Of a stretch of DNA of 46,974 bases, positions 34,504 to 41,471 are shown in pieces. The position numbers and the translations under genes were made by a program. The notes beneath the pieces are model-generated. The model was not told the origin of the DNA, ran no database searches, and saw only the letters and a program-made list of their open reading frames with translations. Where the stretch lies: assembly GCA_029945445.1 (NCBI GenBank), contig JAQSCO010000057.1, positions 1 to 46,974 of the forward strand. The letters are read 5' to 3'. Numbering within the stretch: the stretch's first letter is position 1; every line of letters begins with the position of its first letter. The DNA comes from Lacunisphaera sp. Its GTDB lineage: Bacteria; Verrucomicrobiota; Verrucomicrobiia; Opitutales; Opitutaceae.

Positions 34504-35661
34504 ATGAACTTCGACTTTGACACCGTTCCCGAGCGCCGTGGCACCGACTCCCAGAAATGGCAGAAATATGCCGGTCGCGACGTGCTGCCGCTCTGGGTGG
34601 CGGACATGGACTTTCTCTCGCCACCGGCCGTCACCGCCGCCGTGCAGGCGCGCGCGGCGCACGGCATCTTCGGCTACGCGCGGCCGGTCAAGTCGAGTGT
34701 CGACGCCTTCGTCAACGCGCTCGCTTCGCGCTACGGCTGGCCGATCGACCCGGCCTGGCTCGTCTGGCTGCCGGGCCTCGTGGTCGGGCTGAATGTCACC
34801 GCCCAGGCCTTTGCCGCGCCCGGCGAGGAGGTGCTCACCGTCACACCGGTTTATCCGCCGTTCATGAGCGCGCCGAAGAACAGCGGCCGTGTCTCCGTGC
34901 AGGTCCCGCTCGCGCTCGATGCCGCCGCGCGCCGCTGGGAGATTGACTGGGCCGCGCTGGAGAAAGCCGTCACGCCGAAGACCAAGCTCTTCATCCTCTG
35001 CAACCCGCACAATCCCGTCGCCCGCGTCTGGCGCCGTGACGAGCTCGTGCGCCTCGGCGAGTTCTGCGTGCGCCACAACCTCGTGCTCTGCTCCGACGAG
35101 ATCCACTGCGACCTCATCCTCGATGACCTGCCGCACGTGCCGACCGCGCTGCTCAGCGAAGAGGTCGCCCGCCGCACGGTCACGCTCATGGCGCCGAGCA
35201 AGACCTACAACATGCCCGGCCTCGGCATCTCGATCGCCATCATCCCCGATGACAAGCTCCGCGCGCAGTTCGTCCGCGCCACCGCCGGCATCGTCGCCGA
35301 GGTCAACACGCTCGGCTACACCGCCTGCGAGGCCGCTTACCGCGACTGCGAGCCGTGGCGCCAGGCCCTGCTCAAGTATCTCCGCGGCAACCGCGACTTC
35401 CTGCTGGATTTCGTCGCGCGCGAACTGCCCGGCGTGCAGGTCGAGGCCCCGATCGAGGCGACCTATCTCGCGTGGCTCAATATCTCCGCACACCAGCTCG
35501 CCGACCCGATCGCCCACTTCGAGGCGCATGGCGTCGGCCTGAGCGACGGCGCGTTCTTCGGCGTGCCGCGCGGCTCGCATGTCCGCCTGAACTTCGGTTG
35601 CACCCGCGCCACCCTCGCCGAGGCCCTCGCACGCCTGCAGCGCGCCCTCGCCGCCCGCTGA
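34504..35661 (+). CDS. PatB/MalY-type cystathionine beta-lyase / aminotransferase
   Basis: 385 residues of a fold-type I PLP enzyme. The start MNFDFDTVPERRGTDSQKW and LPLWVADMDFLSPP are characteristic of the PatB/MalY group. Other signatures are LCNPHNPVARVWRRDEL, LVLCSDEIHCDLIL and the PLP lysine segment APSKTYNMPGLG (about 232-243). These enzymes cleave the C-S bond of cystathionine to homocysteine, pyruvate and ammonia, or act as related beta-lyases. Thirty-five bases after its stop begins the left palindrome of HTH cassette B. Confidence 0.93.
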   Translation: MNFDFDTVPERRGTDSQKWQKYAGRDVLPLWVADMDFLSPPAVTAAVQARAAHGIFGYARPVKSSVDAFVNALASRYGWPIDPAWLVWLPGLVVGLNVTAQAFAAPGEEVLTVTPVYPPFMSAPKNSGRVSVQVPLALDAAARRWEIDWAALEKAVTPKTKLFILCNPHNPVARVWRRDELVRLGEFCVRHNLVLCSDEIHCDLILDDLPHVPTALLSEEVARRTVTLMAPSKTYNMPGLGISIAIIPDDKLRAQFVRATAGIVAEVNTLGYTACEAAYRDCEPWRQALLKYLRGNRDFLLDFVARELPGVQVEAPIEATYLAWLNISAHQLADPIAHFEAHGVGLSDGAFFGVPRGSHVRLNFGCTRATLAEALARLQRALAAR

Positions 35662-35696
35662 TTTTCCGCCTCTCCCCTCCTCCTTGCTTCTCTGCC

Positions 35697-35719
35697 AGAG
35701 TAACCTATTAGGTTACTCT
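35697..35719 (+). repeat. Left palindromic repeat of HTH cassette B
   Basis: A perfect palindrome: arm AGAGTAACCTA, centre base T, then the complementary 11-base arm TAGGTTACTCT. It ends at the base before the HTH start codon, so it takes the place of a Shine-Dalgarno site. The exact reverse complement (centre A) lies at 36081-36103. Confidence 0.93.
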
Positions 35720-36082
35720 ATGACCAGCCTTCCCACACCCCGCGGGCTCTCTTTTTGGATGATGTTCTATCCCGCATTCGAGGCCGCGGCGAACACCGCC
35801 TCGAAGCGCATTCACCTGGCCCTGCGCCCCCACCGCCGCGGAAGCTACAAGACGCGCAGGCCGGGCCACGACACGCCCATGTGGAACGTCTTCGCGCACA
35901 TGATCAAAACAGAACTGAGGCCGTATGGCTCCAAGGTTCGCCTCGCGCGCTACCTCGGCATCCCCAAGCAAAGACTGCAGGATTTCCTCAATGGACGCTC
36001 CAGGTTGCCTGATGCTGAATTGACCTTGCGCATGCTCCACTGGTTAGCGGCTAAGCGGGATGGGAAGGATCACTCCATCTAG
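35720..36082 (+). CDS. Small HTH DNA-binding protein of repeat-bounded cassette B
   Basis: 120 residues from ATG 35720, the first base after the left palindrome; the frame is open back to 35684 but only through the palindrome. Residues 29-50 are basic (KRIHLALRPHRRGSYKTRR), and 72-92 form an XRE-like helix-turn-helix (KVRLARYLGIPKQRLQDFL) followed by NGRSRLPDAELTLRMLHWL. It is homologous to the protein at 19285-19635, about one third identical over the last 70 residues. The stop codon TAG shares two bases with the right palindrome. The 3' half of the gene looks lower in GC than its neighbours, which may indicate recent arrival. No transposase residues are visible. Function unknown; it probably binds its palindromes. 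Confidence 0.85.
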   Translation: MTSLPTPRGLSFWMMFYPAFEAAANTASKRIHLALRPHRRGSYKTRRPGHDTPMWNVFAHMIKTELRPYGSKVRLARYLGIPKQRLQDFLNGRSRLPDAELTLRMLHWLAAKRDGKDHSI

Positions 36083-36103
36083 AGTAACCTAATAGGTTAC
36101 TCT
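36081..36103 (-). repeat. Right palindromic repeat of HTH cassette B
   Basis: Arm AGAGTAACCTA, centre base A, arm TAGGTTACTCT; the exact reverse complement of 35697-35719. Because the palindrome is perfect, only the centre base shows its orientation. Its first two bases are the last two of the HTH stop codon. Confidence 0.93.
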
Positions 36104-36146
36104 GGCTTTCTGTTGCAGGCTCACTGCGCGCGCTCATATTCGCGCC

Positions 36147-37259
36147 ATGCGCATCGGGCCCTGCGAGCTTTCGTCGAACTTGTTCCTCTCGCCGCTGGCG
36201 GGTTACACCAACCTGCCCTTCCGGCTGGTCGTGCGTGAGATCGGTGGCGTGGACTGGACCACCACGGACCTCGTCAACGCCCGCTCGCTCCTCGAGAAAA
36301 ACCCGCGCGCGCTCCAGATGATCCGCACCTGCCCGGCCGAAAAGCGCCTCGCCGTCCAGCTCTTCGGCGCCGTGCCGGAGGAAATGCGCGACGCCGCCGT
36401 CATGGTCGAGTCGCTCGGCCTCGCCTCCGTCGACATCAACATGGGCTGCCCGGTGAAGAAGGTCACCGGCATCGGCGGCGGCTCGGCGATGATGACCGAA
36501 CTCGACAAGACCGCGGCGCTCGTGCGCGGCATGGTCGCGGCCGTGAAGATTCCCATCACCGCCAAGATGCGGCTCGGCTGGGACGAGAACAACCTCACCG
36601 CCCCCGACCTCGCCCGCGTGCTCGAGGACGCCGGCGTCGCCGCCGTCTTCGTGCACGGCCGCACGCGCGCGCAGGGTTTCAGCGGCACGGTGAACCTCGC
36701 GGGCATCCGCGCCGTCGTGTCGGCTGTCAAAAATATCCCGGTCATCGGCAACGGCGACGTGACCACGCCCGAGGCCGCCAAGCATATGCTTGACGAAACC
36801 GGGTGCGCCGGCGTGAGCATCGGGCGCGGCGCGTTCTACAATCCGTGGATTTTCCGCGACACGCAGCACTTCCTGCAAACCGGCGAGTCGCGCCCCGGTC
36901 CCGGTTACCCGGAACTCGTCTCCGTGATGCGCCGCCACCTCGACCTCATGATCGAGGTCTTCGGCGAGGACCACGGCTGCCGGCTCTTCCGCAAGCCCGC
37001 GTCGTGGTATGCCAAGCGCTTCGGCCCCGCGAAGGAATTCAAGAAGGGCGTCACGGCGTTCCGCACCCGCGCCGAGTTCGAGGCGTTGCTCGGGGCCTAC
37101 GAGAAATGGCGCGCGCCGTTCCTCGACGAGAAGGGCGAACTCCGCGCCCAGTACCGGTCCGCCCCCATGGTCGCCACGTTCATGCTCGATCCCAACGACC
37201 CGGCGGTCCTGCGCCGCTCCGCCATCCCCGTGCCGAAGGGGCCCGTGGACGTCTGGTAG
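36147..37259 (+). CDS. tRNA-dihydrouridine synthase (DusB-like)
   Basis: 370 residues. A flavin TIM barrel with the start LFLSPLAGYTNLPFRLVVREIGG, the catalytic Cys in DINMGCPVKKVTGIGGGSAMM, KMRLGW, VHGRTRAQGFSG and VIGNGDVTTPEAAKHML, all diagnostic of Dus enzymes. It reduces specific uridines of tRNA to dihydrouridine using FMN and NADPH. The C-terminal helical RNA-binding domain (LFRKPASWYAKRFGPAKEFKKG) is complete. Its stop codon TAG overlaps the first repeat of a REP-like pair at 37256. It lies 43 bases after cassette B. Confidence 0.95.
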   Translation: MRIGPCELSSNLFLSPLAGYTNLPFRLVVREIGGVDWTTTDLVNARSLLEKNPRALQMIRTCPAEKRLAVQLFGAVPEEMRDAAVMVESLGLASVDINMGCPVKKVTGIGGGSAMMTELDKTAALVRGMVAAVKIPITAKMRLGWDENNLTAPDLARVLEDAGVAAVFVHGRTRAQGFSGTVNLAGIRAVVSAVKNIPVIGNGDVTTPEAAKHMLDETGCAGVSIGRGAFYNPWIFRDTQHFLQTGESRPGPGYPELVSVMRRHLDLMIEVFGEDHGCRLFRKPASWYAKRFGPAKEFKKGVTAFRTRAEFEALLGAYEKWRAPFLDEKGELRAQYRSAPMVATFMLDPNDPAVLRRSAIPVPKGPVDVW

Positions 37260-37327
37260 GACCGGTCTCCGACCGGGCCAGCCTGCGACCTTACGTGGCC
37301 GATGGGCCGGTCAAAGACCGGCCCTAC
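37256..37327. repeat. REP-like pair in inverted orientation
   Basis: The segment beginning GTAGGACCGGTCTCCGACC (37256) and the reverse complement of the segment ending GACCGGCCCTAC (37327) agree at most positions over about 24 bases: GTAGG.CCGGTCT..GACCGG. Each copy has an internal CCGGTC/GACCGG dyad. This is the layout of REP/BIME elements. The first copy overlaps the Dus stop codon. Confidence 0.75.
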
Positions 37328-37397
37328 TTCCAGTGGTAACGCCATCTCGTGGTAAACCCGGCTCGCCAAACTTGGCCGGCCACCCCAACCTGCGCCG

Positions 37398-38066
37398 ATG
37401 CCCCACGTGACGCACCTCTGGGTGATTTTCCTCGGCACGTTCATCGGCCTGCTGCCGATCATCAACCCGCTCTCCGCGGGGCCGACGTTCCTCGCCATCA
37501 CGGAGGGCGACAGCGAGGAACGGCGTCGCGAACAGGCGCGCAAGGGCTGCTTCTACATGGTGGCCATCCTCGTCAGCTTCCTGATCGGCGGCAGCTTCAT
37601 CATGAGCTTCTTCGGGATCTCCATCCCCGGGCTGCGCATCGCCGGCGGGATCCTGCTCACGGGCATCGGCATGGACATGCTGCGCGCGCAAAAAGGCGCC
37701 GCGCCCGCCGACACCGAGGAACGCGAGGCCGCGCGCAAGAAGGTCGACATCTCCTTCTCCCCGCTCGCCATGCCCATGCTCAGCGGCCCGGGCTCCATCG
37801 CCGTGACGCTCGGCTTCACCTCGCTCGCGACCGACTGGTATGATTATTTCGCCATCATCGCAGGCATCGTCTCGGTCGCGCTCATCACCTACGTCGTCCT
37901 GCGGCTGTCCGGCCGGCTGGTGAAGTTCATCGGGCCGGTCGGCGTCAACGCCATGACCAAGATCATGGGCTTTCTCATCATGACCATGGGCGTGCAGTTC
38001 GTCGTCAACGGCATCACCGACCCCGACCTGCTGCACGCGCTCAAGGCTGCCTTCGCCGCGAGCTGA
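37398..38066 (+). CDS. MarC-family integral membrane protein
   Basis: 222 residues with about six membrane helices. The family motifs are IINPLSAGPTFLAITEG in the first helix and LAMPMLSGPGSIAVTLG in the fourth, together with TKIMGFLIMTMGVQFVVNGI at the end. MarC proteins were once linked to multiple antibiotic resistance, but that role was not confirmed and their function is unknown. The loop between helices 3 and 4 is charged (EEREAARKKVDIS). The gene stands alone between the REP-like pair and a convergent gene. Confidence 0.93.
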   Translation: MPHVTHLWVIFLGTFIGLLPIINPLSAGPTFLAITEGDSEERRREQARKGCFYMVAILVSFLIGGSFIMSFFGISIPGLRIAGGILLTGIGMDMLRAQKGAAPADTEEREAARKKVDISFSPLAMPMLSGPGSIAVTLGFTSLATDWYDYFAIIAGIVSVALITYVVLRLSGRLVKFIGPVGVNAMTKIMGFLIMTMGVQFVVNGITDPDLLHALKAAFAAS

Positions 38067-38139
38067 TTTGCCTCGGTTTCGCGCCGCGCGAACCGGGGGC
38101 CAACACCGGGCCCGCCGCAGCGGGCAACGGTGTCGCGGC

Positions 38140-39234
38140 TCAGTGGCGGCGGGTAACCAGAGCGCCGGTCTTGTCCTTGAAGGTCAGCAGGCGCGTCTCG
38201 GGGTTGTAGCCGTCGAAGTAGATCCCCAACTGCGGATTCACGAGGTCGCCGACCGCATAGGAGGTGCGCTCGATGAAGACCCGCGTGGTGGTGCCGGCGC
38301 GCACGCCGCTGATCTTGAGGTTCTCGACCCAGCCCTTGAACGCCGCGGAGGCGGGCGGCGGCGGCGGCGGTTCGACGACGACGGGTTTCTCCACCGGTTT
38401 TTCCACCGGCTTCTCCACGACCATGGGCGCCTCGACCACCGGGGCGGGCTTCTCGTCCACCTTGGGGGCCTCGACCTCGGGCGCGGGCTTGGGCTTGGCG
38501 ACGACCTTCGGCTTGGGCGGCGGCGGTGGCGGCTCCTTGGGGCGCAGGACAAAAAACATCCCGCCACCCAGCACGAGCACGGCGAGCGCGCCGCCGATCA
38601 TGATGAGTTTCTTTTTTGAACCAGCCGGTTTGGCCTTCGGCTTCGGTGTCCCTACCGGCCGGGGCGGAAAACTCGCCTCCTCCTCCTCCGCCTCCTCGGC
38701 CTCTTTTTGCATTCCCGGGGGCGCGGGAAATTTCGCGGGCATGGGCGGCGGGAAAGGCGCGTCGGTGCCACCCGGCATGGGTGGCGGGGGCGGGGGCGGC
38801 GGTTCCACGTCCTCCGGATCCGTTTGCAGCGGCGGCGGGGGCATTTCGCCGGTCGGCAGCGGCGGGGGCATGGGCGGGGCCTCCGGTTCCGCGGCTTCGG
38901 CCGGCAGCGGCGGGGCGCTCTTCGCCTTGAAACTGAACTTTACCGGGGCCTTCTCCGCGGGCGCGGGCGCGGGCTCCGGTTCGGGCGCGGGCGGCGTAGG
39001 TTCAGGCGCGGCGGCGGCGGCCGTGGTCTCCTCCTGCGCGGGTGCGGCGGAAAGACGGGGCTTGAGACGGCCGGCCAAAGGAGCCGCCGGCGCCGGGTCG
39101 GCGGCAGGCGCGGGAGCGGAAGCGGCCGGCTCGACTGGCGGCGTGCTCGCCGCCGCCGACTGCTGCTCCGCGCCCGCCGGGTCGGAGGCGAGCTTGGGCT
39201 TCAGGCGGAGCTTAGGCGCGGATTCTTCGCTCAT
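38140..39234 (-). CDS. Proline-rich single-pass membrane protein
   Basis: 364 residues. The N-terminal cytoplasmic 208 residues are low complexity: Pro/Ala/Glu-rich with poly-Pro runs, plus short repeated basic motifs (PKLRLKPKL, GRLKPRL, VKFSFKAK). One membrane helix at 209-230 (LIMIGGALAVLVLGGGMFFVL) follows a KKK stop. A second Pro/Lys/Val-rich stretch (VEKPVEKPVEKP-type repeats) leads to a compact C-terminal domain of about 65 residues (FKGWVENLKISGVRAGTTTRVFIERTSYAVGDLV). The layout recalls TonB-like envelope-spanning proteins, but the C-terminal domain is not TonB. Not recognised further. Confidence 0.8.
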   Translation of the reverse strand: MSEESAPKLRLKPKLASDPAGAEQQSAAASTPPVEPAASAPAPAADPAPAAPLAGRLKPRLSAAPAQEETTAAAAAPEPTPPAPEPEPAPAPAEKAPVKFSFKAKSAPPLPAEAAEPEAPPMPPPLPTGEMPPPPLQTDPEDVEPPPPPPPPMPGGTDAPFPPPMPAKFPAPPGMQKEAEEAEEEEASFPPRPVGTPKPKAKPAGSKKKLIMIGGALAVLVLGGGMFFVLRPKEPPPPPPKPKVVAKPKPAPEVEAPKVDEKPAPVVEAPMVVEKPVEKPVEKPVVVEPPPPPPASAAFKGWVENLKISGVRAGTTTRVFIERTSYAVGDLVNPQLGIYFDGYNPETRLLTFKDKTGALVTRRH

Positions 39235-39343
39235 ACCTCATTGCCTAGCAGTTTCGCCCCGCGGCGGAAACAAAAAGATTCAGGCGGCCCCCGCCATCAG
39301 CCTTGTGACCCGCCCCGCCGCCGTCTAGACACGGAGCCCATTG

Positions 39344-39898
39344 ATGAAGCGCAAGGTGGACAAATTCGGCGGCATCGGCTCGGCGGCGGTCGCCAAGGCC
39401 ACCGGCCGCACCTGGGCCGAGTGGCTCGGCCTGCTGGACAAGGCGGGCGCCAGCAAAATGTCCCACCGGGAAATCGCCCAGCGGCTGCAATCGCGCCACA
39501 AGGTGCCCGACTGGTGGGCGCAAATGGTGGCGGTCGGCTACGAACAGGCCCGCGGCCTGCGCGTCAAACACCAGAAATCAGACGGCTTTGAGATCAGTGT
39601 CACCAAGACCATGGGCGCCCCGGTGGACCGCGCCTTCGCCGCGTGGAAAGACGGCGCACTGCGCGAAAAATGGCTGCCGCGCACGCCGCTGACCGTCCGC
39701 AAGGCCACGCCGCACAAATCGATCCGCATCCTCTGGCCCGACGGCACCACGCTGAGCGTGAACTTCTGGCCGAAGGGCCCGCTGAAGTGCCAGGTGGTGC
39801 CGCAGCACGGCAAGCTCGCCACGCCCGAGGCGGCCGAAAAGATGAAGGCCTACTGGATCGAGAAACTCGAGTCGCTCCGCACGTTTCTCGAAAAATGA
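39344..39898 (+). CDS. DUF4287 plus SRPBCC (AHSA1-like) protein
   Basis: 184 residues from ATG 39344 (MKRKVDKFGG). Residues 10-70 match the DUF4287 type (GRTWAEWLGLLDKAGASKMSHREIAQRL, VPDWWAQMVAVGYEQARG). Residues 80-180 have the SRPBCC/AHSA1 layout (VTKTMGAPVDRAFAAWKDGALREKWLP, TPHKSIRILWPDGTTLSVNFWPKG). These domains bind small hydrophobic ligands; the role of this combination is unknown. The stop codon overlaps the start of the next gene by four bases (ATGA), so it is coupled to the exported endonuclease-like protein. Confidence 0.85.
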   Translation: MKRKVDKFGGIGSAAVAKATGRTWAEWLGLLDKAGASKMSHREIAQRLQSRHKVPDWWAQMVAVGYEQARGLRVKHQKSDGFEISVTKTMGAPVDRAFAAWKDGALREKWLPRTPLTVRKATPHKSIRILWPDGTTLSVNFWPKGPLKCQVVPQHGKLATPEAAEKMKAYWIEKLESLRTFLEK

Positions 39899-40578
39899 GC
39901 CGCCTGCTCCGCCTTTTCGCCGTCCTCGTGACGGTCGCCGCCGCTGCGAACGCCCAGGAGGTGCAGTCGCACGGCCTCGTGTTCGAAAAATGGGTGCGCG
40001 ACACCTTCTTCAATGGCTACAAGCCCGCGAGCTATTCCCAGCGCTGGGAGATTCCCGCGATCGAGAACCACGACCACGGCGGCCTCCCGGTCAACCCGAA
40101 GACCGTCAAATACGGCACCGCCATCGACCTCGGCGACGCGCGCCGGCAGTATGAGATCGACGAGCCGTTCCTGCTCGTCGTCGGCTTCTGGTCGCAGGCG
40201 GGCGACGCCAAACGGATCGTCAGCATCGCCGCACCGGCGATCACGCCGGAAGCCTGGCGCCAACTCTGGGCACCCATCACCTACGCCGACCTCCTCAAGC
40301 TCGACGCGCTGATCAAGGACACCGGCCCCTCCGTGGAGGAACTCCGCCGGCTCGCGTTGAAGATGAAGAATTCCCCGCCGTTCTCGCAGGCCGTGATGCA
40401 GGTGAACCCCAAGATCGACCCGCACGGCCAGCGCCGCCTGCAGTGCAGCCTGCGCTTCGCGGATTTCTTCCGGCACCTGCTGCCGGGCGTCGACCCGCAG
40501 CCCGAGACGCGCCCCACCCTCTTCGGCGTGGAATATCCCGGCCCGCTCGCCTCGCCGCCGCGCACGATCACCAAGTAG
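39895..40578 (+). CDS. Exported protein resembling a restriction-endonuclease-type domain
   Basis: 227 residues from ATG 39895. Residues 1-20 are a signal peptide (LLRLFAVLVTVAAAANA). The mature part begins VQSHGLVFEKWV and continues RWEIPAIENH, GLPVNPKTVKYGTAIDLGDARRQYEI and LLVVGFWSQ. This order resembles a group of type II restriction-enzyme-like proteins of the PD-(D/E)XK class, with K69 the likely lysine and E52 a possible acid; the acid expected just before the lysine is not obvious (VNPK). No methyltransferase is nearby and the protein appears secreted, so a restriction role is unlikely. Assignment is by remembered pattern only. Confidence 0.6.
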   Translation: MSRLLRLFAVLVTVAAAANAQEVQSHGLVFEKWVRDTFFNGYKPASYSQRWEIPAIENHDHGGLPVNPKTVKYGTAIDLGDARRQYEIDEPFLLVVGFWSQAGDAKRIVSIAAPAITPEAWRQLWAPITYADLLKLDALIKDTGPSVEELRRLALKMKNSPPFSQAVMQVNPKIDPHGQRRLQCSLRFADFFRHLLPGVDPQPETRPTLFGVEYPGPLASPPRTITK

Positions 40579-40696
40579 GGCCGGCGGGAATTGCCCGCGG
40601 GCCCGTGCGCCGGAAAAACCCACCAGTGTTAATCTCGCTTTTTTCGCGGGCCCAACTATTCCATCCCTCGTCTTCGAATTATCCACGCCTTTCCCG

Positions 40697-41422
40697 GTGA
40701 AGATCATCGATCATCTGCCTGCGCACCGCCTTCAGGCCCGGCTCACGCTCGTCCTGGGCATCCTCGCTTTTGCGGCGGCCCTGCCGGCCCAGACGCTCCT
40801 CGGACCCACGCCCTATCTGTCGTTTGCCGACAGCCCGTTCAATGCCGGCAGCTTCACCTATTTTCACCTGGAAACTTTTGAGGACGGCCTCTTCAACACC
40901 CCCGGCGTGTCGGCCAGCACCGGCTCCGTGATCGGCCCGGGCAGCAACACCGATTCGGTCGACGGTGACGACGGGTTTATCGATGGTTCCGGCACCAATG
41001 GACTCTCCTACTTTGGCGGCGGCACGGTCACGTTCACCTTCAGCGCGGCGACCCTCGGCAGCCTGCCGACCAATGTCGGCATCGTCTGGACCGACGGGCA
41101 GAATCCGACCTTCGAGGCGTTCGACGCGCTCAATAATTCGCTCGGCACGCTCCTCGGCACCAGCGCTGACGGCTCCAACTTCGGCACGACCGCCGAAGAC
41201 CGTTTCTTCGGCGTGAGCTATGCCGGCGGTATTTCCAAGATCACCATTACCGCGGCCACTTGGGAAGTCGACCATCTCCAATACGGACTTGCCGCGATCC
41301 CCGAGCCCGCGGCATTCGCCGCCTTCGCCAGCGCCGTGGCGCTGGTCGCCACAGTGGTGCGCCGCCGGAGTCAAAAATCAGCCGGGAAGCCCGGCGCAGA
41401 ATCCCGCCCCGCTTCGGCGTGA
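40697..41422 (+). CDS. PEP-CTERM sorted surface protein
   Basis: 241 residues. The signal peptide spans about 12-31 (LTLVLGILAFAAALPAQ). The mature domain is Gly/Ser/Thr/Asp-rich and beta-type (FADSPFNAGSFTYFHLETFEDGLFN, SFTFSAA-like strands, EVDHLQYG). The C-terminus has the sorting tripartite signal: IPEPAAFA, a hydrophobic helix (FAAFASAVALVATVV) and RRRSQ. Such proteins are processed by an exosortase (not in this window) and shown on the surface or in the exopolymer matrix. Function otherwise unknown. An untranslated gap of 118 bases precedes it. Confidence 0.92.
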   Translation: MKIIDHLPAHRLQARLTLVLGILAFAAALPAQTLLGPTPYLSFADSPFNAGSFTYFHLETFEDGLFNTPGVSASTGSVIGPGSNTDSVDGDDGFIDGSGTNGLSYFGGGTVTFTFSAATLGSLPTNVGIVWTDGQNPTFEAFDALNNSLGTLLGTSADGSNFGTTAEDRFFGVSYAGGISKITITAATWEVDHLQYGLAAIPEPAAFAAFASAVALVATVVRRRSQKSAGKPGAESRPASA

Positions 41423-41471
41423 AGCCGCGCGGCCCGTCGCTTTGAAATTACGCAGCGGGAGCCGCTGACCG

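Noticed and set aside
38340..38560. Possible minisatellite in GGCGG/TTCTCCACC-type repeats
   Set aside because: These are codons for the poly-Pro and VEKP repeats of the proline-rich protein.
39895..40578. A complete restriction-modification system
   Set aside because: No DNA methyltransferase is nearby and the endonuclease-like protein has a signal peptide.
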